Assembly (NCBI RefSeq): GCF_001679925.1
Contig: NZ_LYUZ01000001.1
Coordinates: forward strand, 338,210 to 402,209
Direction: 5' to 3'
Source: Leisingera sp. JC1
GTDB taxonomy: Bacteria; Pseudomonadota; Alphaproteobacteria; Rhodobacterales; Rhodobacteraceae
Length of the DNA: 64,000 nucleotides
The translations under genes were made by a program, and so were the position numbers. The notes beneath the pieces are model-generated. The model saw nothing but the letters and a program-made list of their open reading frames with translations. It did not search any database and was not told the DNA's origin. Positions 58,340-64,000 of the stretch are shown piece by piece (the first letter of the stretch is position 1; each line of letters starts with the position of its first letter).

Positions 58340-59448
58340 GCGATGCCTCCAAACTCGGCGACAGGTGCACCGAGGCTCTCGAAATCCGGGGTAACGCCAA
58401 GCCCCGGCGTGTCCGGTGCATAGAGTTTGCCGTTCTCTGCCCAGGCGCCGCCGACGCCGGTTGAGCGGGTGTTGTAGTTCATAAGATCGGTGGTGTTGTG
58501 CAGGTATTCCGGCGGAGTGGTGGCTGCGAAATGGGAGAGAGTTGCGCTGGCGATTTCACCGCCCCAGGTGTCCTCGGCCACCACAGGCAGGCGGTTTTCG
58601 ACCAGATAGTCCCGCACCCGCCGCGCCTTGGAAATGCCGCCGAGGTTGGAGATCTTGAGGCAAATCAGATCGGCTCCGTGGTCCGCGACGATGCGCTGGG
58701 CGGCGTTCATTCCGGTCACGCATTCATCCAGTTTCATCGGCAGGTCGGTGCGCATTCGCACCTGCTGGCATTCTTCATAGGTGCGGCAGGGCTGCTCCAG
58801 TATGTAATCCAGATCCTTGGTCGCCCGCGCCACCCGCAGCGCATTGTCGACCCGCCAGCCCTGATTGGCGTCAGCCATCGCCTTTTCTCCGGGTTTCAGC
58901 AGCGGTACGGTGGCATGGATACGCTCGATATCTGCCGCCCAGTCGCCGCCCACTTTGGTCTGGAACTGGCGGTAGCCCTGCGCGCGGTAGCGGTCCATCT
59001 CGGCAATGGTTTCCTCGGTGCCTTTCTGCGGTGCTACCCGGTACATCGGCGCGCCATCGGTCAGCTTGCCGCCCCACAGCCGCCACAACGGCGCATCCAG
59101 CGATTGGCCCAGTATGTCCCAGCAGGCAGCGTCAAACGGAGCCTTGGCGTAGCCATGCCCCTGCACAAGGTGGTCCATGATCTGCTCGATCCGGGCAACG
59201 TCCCTGGGGTCCTCGCCAATAAGGGCAGGGGCCACCAGGCGCGCAAGAGCGGGCACGCCTTGGGAACGCGCCACCATGTAATTCTCGCCGCAGGGTGTGA
59301 ACTCGCCGCAGCCCTGCAGGCCCGCATCGGTGTCGATCACCACAACTGAGGCGGTGGCGGTTTCAATGGCATTGCCCGCGCCCCAGACATAGGCACCGCC
59401 GACATACGGAAGGCTGGTCTGAAACACGCGGATCCGGGTGATCTTCAT
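58336..59448 (-). CDS. Enolase-superfamily enzyme (MR/MLE type), paralogue 3 (HpbD-like)
   Basis: 370 aa. Barrel lysine is in QFQTKVGGDWAAD, metal ligands in MADANQGW, LEQPCRTYEEC and KLDECVTG, and the second lysine in LICLKISNLGGISKARR, followed by VAEDTWGGEIASATL. The K-V-G-G and K-I-S-N-L-G-G blocks recall proline/hydroxyproline-betaine 2-epimerase (HpbD) of Pelagibaca. AAAGGAT precedes ATG 59448. It is the closest of the three paralogues to a characterised betaine enzyme by eye; identity is not measured. Confidence 0.85.
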   Translation of the reverse strand: MKITRIRVFQTSLPYVGGAYVWGAGNAIETATASVVVIDTDAGLQGCGEFTPCGENYMVARSQGVPALARLVAPALIGEDPRDVARIEQIMDHLVQGHGYAKAPFDAACWDILGQSLDAPLWRLWGGKLTDGAPMYRVAPQKGTEETIAEMDRYRAQGYRQFQTKVGGDWAADIERIHATVPLLKPGEKAMADANQGWRVDNALRVARATKDLDYILEQPCRTYEECQQVRMRTDLPMKLDECVTGMNAAQRIVADHGADLICLKISNLGGISKARRVRDYLVENRLPVVAEDTWGGEIASATLSHFAATTPPEYLHNTTDLMNYNTRSTGVGGAWAENGKLYAPDTPGLGVTPDFESLGAPVAEFGGIA

Positions 59449-59561
59449 ATCCTTTGCTCCTTCCGCTCAGCCCGGGAACCTTGCCGTGTCACCTGCTGCC
59501 GCGGGAAATGCCGCATGGCAGCCTTTGGCGGCTTTCAGCGTCGGGCCGGACAACGCCCGCT

Positions 59562-60644
59562 TCACGGGATCACCACGATATTGCCGGTGTGTTTCTTGGC
59601 AATGAAGGCAGCCTGGGCTTCCTTCAGCTGGTCCAGCGGGTAAGCCGCGGCCAGTGCCGGCCTGATCTCGCCCTTCTCGATGTAGGAGACCACATCAGTG
59701 AAGTTATGATGCGGTGTCACGGTAGAGCCGGTAAAGGTCAGATCGCGCAGGTAGAAGGTGCGCAGATCCAGCTCCACCATCGGTCCGGCAATCGCGCCTG
59801 AGCAGGTGTAGCGCCCGCCGCGTTCCAGCACACTGATCAGCTGGGGCCACTGCGCGCCGCCGACCACATCGGCCACCACGGTCACTTTCTCATCGCCAAG
59901 TGCGGCCCGCAGGTTCTCCGGCGCGCGCGGCAGGATCAGATCGGGACCAAGCTCCGCCACCTCGGCGTGTTTGGCCTCAGACGCCATCGCGATCACCCGC
60001 GCGCCGCGGCGCTTGGCAAGCTGGATCAGCGCACCGCCAACCCCGCCGGAGGCGCCGGGGATCAGCACCGTGTCACCGGCGCCAACGCCGGCGCGGCTCA
60101 GCATCCCTTCGGCTGTGACATAGGAGCAGGAGAAGGTCGCCAGCTCCGCATCGCTGAGGGGGCTGTCGACAATTGCCACGCCGCGCACGTCCGCCTTGGT
60201 GTATTCGGCAAAGCCGCCATCGCATTCGGAGCCGAAGTAGCCGGCCTCGTCCTTGTTCTCCGGGTCGTCCCAGTCACGCGCCCAGCCGCCGACCATGACG
60301 CGCTTACCGATCAGGGCCGGGTCAGCGCCGTCGCCGACGGCCACCACTTCGCCAACCGCATCCGCACCTTGAATGCGCGGAAACGTCAGGGGGCGGCCGC
60401 CCCAGGTCGGGTCTTCCTCGCCCACTTCGTCAAAGGCGCCGCCGGTGGTGGCCCCCTCGACAGTTTTTGAATACCAGCCGGAGCGGGTGTTCACATCGGT
60501 GTTGTTCAGCCCGCAGGCACCGACCTTGATCAGCACCTCCATCGGGCCAGGCTGCGGCACCGGCCAGTCCTCGTGCCATTCATATTTGTCCATATCGCCG
60601 TGGCCGGTCAGAACCATTGCCTTCATGGTGTCGGGCAGGGTCAT
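59562..60644 (-). CDS. Zinc-type MDR alcohol dehydrogenase / quinone oxidoreductase-like
   Basis: 360 aa medium-chain dehydrogenase. The GroES-like N-terminus is MKAMVLTGHGDMDKYEWHEDWP, then ACGLNNTDVNTRSGWYS and GADAVGEVVAVGDG. The Rossmann motif is IPGASGGVGGALIQLAKRRGARVIA. The Cys/His zinc ligands of typical ADHs are not evident (N-N-T-D at the usual C-x-x-D/H site), so a zinc-free reductase is likely. AcuI-like reduction of acryloyl-CoA is a conceivable role beside a DMSP lyase, but the sequence is not clearly AcuI. The start at 60644 lies downstream of AAGGGA. Confidence 0.82.
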   Translation of the reverse strand: MTLPDTMKAMVLTGHGDMDKYEWHEDWPVPQPGPMEVLIKVGACGLNNTDVNTRSGWYSKTVEGATTGGAFDEVGEEDPTWGGRPLTFPRIQGADAVGEVVAVGDGADPALIGKRVMVGGWARDWDDPENKDEAGYFGSECDGGFAEYTKADVRGVAIVDSPLSDAELATFSCSYVTAEGMLSRAGVGAGDTVLIPGASGGVGGALIQLAKRRGARVIAMASEAKHAEVAELGPDLILPRAPENLRAALGDEKVTVVADVVGGAQWPQLISVLERGGRYTCSGAIAGPMVELDLRTFYLRDLTFTGSTVTPHHNFTDVVSYIEKGEIRPALAAAYPLDQLKEAQAAFIAKKHTGNIVVIP

Positions 60645-60703
60645 TATTCGCGTTTCCCTTTTGGTTATGGGGGAGGGGGCGCTGCCCCCCGCCTTTGGCT
60701 CCC

Positions 60704-60728
60704 CCCGGAGTATTTTTAGCAAGATGAA
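60704..60728. repeat. GGAGTATTTT repeat, copy 2
   Basis: CCCGGAGTATTTTTAGC then AAGATGAA, adjoined on the left by a GC palindromic stretch (GGGGGC...GCCCCC at 60675-60690). It sits between the dimethylglycine-dehydrogenase-like gene and the MDR gene. It is the inverse orientation of copy 1 at 46105. Confidence 0.7.
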
Positions 60729-60747
60729 AGGGGGAGCCGGGTTCTGT

Positions 60748-63207
60748 TTATTCTGCCGGGGTGAGCGCGGCGTCGGTGCGGGGCAGCAGGCTATCGGGAT
60801 CATAGGCGGGGGCGCCCAGGATCCGGCCCTTGCGTGGCTTACCTGCGATGATCACCTCGATCTCCGTGCCCGGCACATTGGCGTGCGGTTTGACATAGGC
60901 GAAGGCCAGTATCTTTCCGACAGTGTGGCCATAGGCAACCGAGGCGGTGGAGCCCACAACCTGGCCATCCAGCAGGACCGCCTCGCCGCCATTGCCGTCT
61001 TCGATGCCGTCCGGTTCGATCTCCAGGTAGGCACAGACCCACGGCTTGTCCGCGTCGTTCAGCGTCTTGTCCTTGCCCAGATACTCCTTGTCTGTGCGGG
61101 CAAAGCGGAGCACATCGGCCTCGGCCAGAGTAACCTCATTGGTGAGTTCGCCTGCGCCTTTGAAGCCCTTTTCCATCCGCATCGCGTTCATCGCAAAGGA
61201 GCCGTAGTCGGCAATACCATGCGCCTCGCCTGCTGCCCAAAGCGCATCATAGACCGCCAAGGTGCTGTCGCGCGGGATATGGAGCTCCCAGCCAAGTTCA
61301 CCGGCATAGGACATGCGGAAGGCCCAGAGCGATTGGCCTGCAACCTCGATCTGCTGCGCGGTCAGCCATTTGAAACCTGCGTTGGTCAGATCGGCATCGG
61401 TGCAGGCGGCCAGGACCTCGCGGGCTTTCGGGCCATTGAGAGCAAGGGCGGCCCAATCGGTGGAGAGGGTTGTGATCTCCACTTCTTCGCCCGCGAGGTT
61501 CTGGTTCAGATGGTCCAGCAGCCGCTGTTCAAAGAACGCGGCACAGACCAGGTAGTAACTGTCCTCGGCCAGTTTCACGACAGTGGTTTCCAGTTCGATC
61601 CGGCCGCGGCGGTTCAGCATGTGGGTGAGGGCAATGCCCCCCACCTTTTGCGGCAGCCGGTTGGCGGTCAGCCGGTCCAGCAGGGCAGCTGCGCCGGGGC
61701 CTGAGACCTCAACCTTGGTGAAGGCGGAAATGTCCATGATGCCCACGCTGTCGCGCACGGCCTTGCATTCCAGCCCGACCATGTCGTGCACTTCATTGCG
61801 GCGGAAGGAATAGTGATCGCGCTGCTCCACACCGTTTTGGGCAAACCAGCGGGGGCGCTCGTGGCCGTAAACCTCCTCATAAACCGCGCCCTTTTCCTTC
61901 AGCCTGTCATAGAGCGGCGAGGGTTCGATGGGGCGGCCCGCGAGGCGGTTGAAATGCGGGAAAGGGATCTCATGGCGCAGCTTGTAATCCTCATGCGCCT
62001 TGGTCACCTGCCAGTCCTTGGTGGCATAGGAGCCGAAGCGGCGCGGGTCATACTCGCGCATCGAGATGTCGGCTGCGCCATGCACCATCCAGCGCGCCAG
62101 CTCGCGGGTGAGGCCCGGGCCCCAGCCGATGCCGATCTGGGTGCCGCAGCAGCACCAGTAGTTCTTGACGCCCGGTGCCGGGCCAATCAGCGGGTTGCCA
62201 TCCGGCGGATGCGAGATTGCACCGTGGACCTCGCGCTGGATGCCGAGATCTGCAAATATCGGCATCCGGTTCAGGCTTTCCTCCAGCCAGGGCATCACCC
62301 GGTCATAGTCGGCATCGAACAGCCAGTTCTCGTACTCCCAAGGGCAGTGGTCGTGCCAGACTGAGTTGCTGCCTTCCTTTTCGTATATCCCGATCAAGCC
62401 ACGCTTCTGCTCCATCCGGATGTAGCCCGAGACCTTCTTGTCGTCGCGGATGACGGGGAGTTCCTTATCCAGCGCCTCGAACTCCGGCACCGGTTCGGTC
62501 ACAAAATAATGGTGGGTCATCGAGGTCATCGGCAGTTGCAGCCCGGACCACTCGCCCATCTGGCGGGCATAGGTGCCGCCGGCGTTCACCACATGCTCGC
62601 AGCGGATGGTGCCTTTCTCCGATTCCACGATCCACTCGCCGTTATCGGCCTGGGTGATGTTGGTGGCGCGGCAATGGCGGATGATCCGCGCGCCCAGCTG
62701 GCGGGCGCCTGCGGCCAGTGCCATGGTCACATTGGTCGGGTCCACATGGCCGTCATCAGGGGTGTAGAGCGCGCCCAGAACCCCTTCGAGGTTATAGAAG
62801 GGATGCAGCTCGGCAACCTTCTCCGGGCCGACCAGCTCGATGTTGAATCCCAGCGAACGCCCGACGGACAGGGTGTGGCGCAGCCAGTCCATCTCATCCT
62901 CGGTATAGGCCAGGCGGAACGAGCCGCAGCCATGCCAGGTGACGGCCTGGCCGGTCTCTTCCTCCAGCTTCCCGGAATAGAGGCCGATGTTGTAGTCCAC
63001 GCATTTGCCGAGGCCAAAGGAGCTGGTGGAATGGGTGATCTGTCCCGCCGCGTGCCAAGTTGAGCCTGATGTCAGTTCGGCCTTCTCCAGCAGAACCACC
63101 TCCGGGCCCCAGCCCTCGTGCGCCAGGTGGTAGGCCAGGCCCACCCCCATCACGCCGCCGCCCACGATGACCACACGGGCCTGTGCCGGGAATTCTTTGT
63201 CAGCCAT
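60748..63207 (-). CDS. Dimethylglycine/sarcosine dehydrogenase-like flavoprotein with GcvT domain
   Basis: 819 aa. An N-terminal DAO domain (about 10-385) has VVIVGGGVMGVGLAYHL, and H52 in STWHAAGQ is the position of the covalent FAD histidine in the dimethylglycine and sarcosine dehydrogenases. A FAO_M-type linker (about 390-430) and folate-binding GcvT domains (about 440-810) follow, with MSYAGELGWELHIP and AYGHTVGKILAFAYV. It oxidatively N-demethylates an N-methyl amino acid, passing the C1 unit to tetrahydrofolate. It is the first gene of the operon, divergent from an RpiR regulator, which suggests the pathway substrate carries N-methyl groups. Confidence 0.9.
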   Translation of the reverse strand: MADKEFPAQARVVIVGGGVMGVGLAYHLAHEGWGPEVVLLEKAELTSGSTWHAAGQITHSTSSFGLGKCVDYNIGLYSGKLEEETGQAVTWHGCGSFRLAYTEDEMDWLRHTLSVGRSLGFNIELVGPEKVAELHPFYNLEGVLGALYTPDDGHVDPTNVTMALAAGARQLGARIIRHCRATNITQADNGEWIVESEKGTIRCEHVVNAGGTYARQMGEWSGLQLPMTSMTHHYFVTEPVPEFEALDKELPVIRDDKKVSGYIRMEQKRGLIGIYEKEGSNSVWHDHCPWEYENWLFDADYDRVMPWLEESLNRMPIFADLGIQREVHGAISHPPDGNPLIGPAPGVKNYWCCCGTQIGIGWGPGLTRELARWMVHGAADISMREYDPRRFGSYATKDWQVTKAHEDYKLRHEIPFPHFNRLAGRPIEPSPLYDRLKEKGAVYEEVYGHERPRWFAQNGVEQRDHYSFRRNEVHDMVGLECKAVRDSVGIMDISAFTKVEVSGPGAAALLDRLTANRLPQKVGGIALTHMLNRRGRIELETTVVKLAEDSYYLVCAAFFEQRLLDHLNQNLAGEEVEITTLSTDWAALALNGPKAREVLAACTDADLTNAGFKWLTAQQIEVAGQSLWAFRMSYAGELGWELHIPRDSTLAVYDALWAAGEAHGIADYGSFAMNAMRMEKGFKGAGELTNEVTLAEADVLRFARTDKEYLGKDKTLNDADKPWVCAYLEIEPDGIEDGNGGEAVLLDGQVVGSTASVAYGHTVGKILAFAYVKPHANVPGTEIEVIIAGKPRKGRILGAPAYDPDSLLPRTDAALTPAE

Positions 63208-63259
63208 TTCGCCGTTCCTGATTGCAGAGTCGCTTTTCTGCTCGACAGGCTAATTCCAT

Positions 63260-63293
63260 ATTTGTACCATCGTCAATCATGAATGGCACAAAT
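63260..63293. promoter_or_regulatory. Inverted repeat spanning the RpiR start codon
   Basis: ATTTGTACCAT (63260-63270) and ATGGCACAAAT (63283-63293) match as an inverted repeat at ten of eleven positions, with the regulator's ATG in the 12-base spacer. TGTACCATCG (63263-63272) recurs as TGTATCATCG (63293-63302). It is the only clear site in the 71-bp divergent gap. Confidence 0.6.
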
Positions 63294-64000
63294 GTATCAT
63301 CGACTGTTTTGGAGCGCCTCACCGAAGAGTGGGATGCGCTGACCCCTGAGGCACAGAAGGCGGCCCGCTATGTGCTGGAAAACCCTGCGGATGTTGGGGT
63401 TTCCACCGTGCGCGAGATTGCCGAGGCCGCCAATGTGAAGCCCAACACCTTTGTCCGCATGGCGCGGCAGGTGGGGTTCGAGGGCTACGAGGATTTCCGC
63501 GCCCCGTTCCGCGAGGCGATTCGCAGGGGCGGGGTGTCCTTCCCTGACCGCGCGCGCTGGCTGCAGGACATCGGCAAGTCCGGTGAACTGGGCGGTCTTT
63601 ATGCCGATATGGTGGGCGCGGCGATCCGCAATATCGAGGAAACCTTTGCAGGCATTAATGCGGAAAGGCTGGAGGCTGCGGCGCAGGCGATCTGGCAGTC
63701 CCGGCAGGTCTTTACTCTTGGCGTTGGCGTCAACAACGCCAACGCCCGCAACTTCACCTATCTTGCCTCCACCGGCATGAAGCAGTTCCACGCCATCCCG
63801 CGGCCCGGTTCCACGGCGGTCGATGACCTCGCCTGGGCGGACGGCCAGGATGTGCTGATTGCCATGACCTGCAAGCCCTACCGGGCCGAGGTGATCGAGG
63901 CGATTAAGATCGCGCGCGAACAAGGGGTCACGATCATCGGAATCTCCGACAGCCCCGCCAGCCCTGTGGTTCTGAATGCGGATCATGGTTTTGTCATCGC
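63279..64000 (+). CDS. MurR/RpiR-family regulator (truncated by window end)
   Basis: At least 240 aa; the 3' end is outside the window. The N-terminal HTH_6 has LTEEWDALTPEAQKAARYVL and VREIAEAANVKPNTFVRMARQVGFEGYEDFR. The SIS domain begins near 120 with VFTLGVGVNNANARNFTYLAS and continues with WADGQDVLIAMTCKPYRAEVIEAIK. No Shine-Dalgarno is visible before ATG 63279, so it may be leaderless or start elsewhere. It is divergent from the flavoprotein operon and probably controls it through the inverted repeat over its own start. Confidence 0.88.
   Translation, partial: MNGTNVSSTVLERLTEEWDALTPEAQKAARYVLENPADVGVSTVREIAEAANVKPNTFVRMARQVGFEGYEDFRAPFREAIRRGGVSFPDRARWLQDIGKSGELGGLYADMVGAAIRNIEETFAGINAERLEAAAQAIWQSRQVFTLGVGVNNANARNFTYLASTGMKQFHAIPRPGSTAVDDLAWADGQDVLIAMTCKPYRAEVIEAIKIAREQGVTIIGISDSPASPVVLNADHGFVI

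Noticed and set aside
1-64000. CRISPR arrays, tRNA or rRNA genes, insertion sequences and prophage genes
   Set aside because: No regularly spaced direct repeats, cloverleaf-like segments with CCA-type ends, transposase motifs or phage structural genes were seen on either strand.

Overview
The window is a GC-rich alphaproteobacterial chromosome segment. Its gene content points to the marine Roseobacter group (Rhodobacteraceae), most like Leisingera, Phaeobacter or Ruegeria. The pointers are crotonyl-CoA carboxylase/reductase beside a luxR-luxI pair, a phenylacetyl-CoA epoxidase operon, TRAP transporters, a PhnCDE system and a cupin DMSP-lyase homologue. The assignment rests on recognising protein families; no search was run. 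No rRNA, tRNA, CRISPR array, insertion sequence, integrase or phage gene was seen.

Layout: 0-7 kb (+) holds a PlsC-type acyltransferase, ccr with a strong terminator, a small ORF, luxR, luxI, a RecD-like helicase and an SDR. 7-15.4 kb (-) holds a TIGR02186 protein, two tandem TauE/SafE permeases and a BMP-family nucleoside ABC importer. 15.4-20 kb (-) holds housekeeping genes (rimI, tsaB, a NifU-like protein, an HCCA-isomerase-like protein, a universal stress protein, a BCAT-like transaminase, a VOC protein). 20-26 kb (-) is pcaF/paaJ-paaABCDE plus an extra ferritin-like subunit. 26-34.3 kb holds a sulfatase/phosphonate monoester hydrolase, a GNAT protein, an IclR-aminotransferase pair, a fused beta-oxidation enzyme and rpe. 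34.5-39.3 kb (+) is phnCDEE plus a hexapeptide transferase, behind a Pho-box-like site. 39.5-43.4 kb holds apbC/mrp, gap and a divergent LacI regulator.

43.4-53.3 kb is a catabolic cluster on the minus strand: N-formylglutamate amidohydrolase family protein, dctQ, dctM, a DUF4336 protein, dctP, a glutamine-synthetase-like ligase, an aldehyde dehydrogenase and an Fe-alcohol dehydrogenase. A divergent RpiR regulator faces it. The enzyme set fits gamma-glutamylation, two-step oxidation and hydrolysis of an imported amino alcohol or amine. This is one of the two best candidates for an undescribed system.

54-64 kb holds the other. A probable seven-gene minus-strand operon encodes a dimethylglycine-dehydrogenase-like flavoprotein, an MDR dehydrogenase, two enolase-superfamily enzymes, a DddQ-type cupin, a third enolase-superfamily enzyme and a GSAM-like aminotransferase. 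A second RpiR gene is divergent to it and runs off the window. This suggests catabolism of a methylated onium compound (DMSP or a betaine), with the true substrate open.

Intergenic DNA is rich in structure. There are seven copies of a GC palindrome with a GGCCCAAC-like tag, two copies of a second repeat (core GGAGTATTTT), hairpins at gene junctions, and several clear inverted or tandem operators beside regulators (LacI hexamer array, IclR, both RpiR genes).
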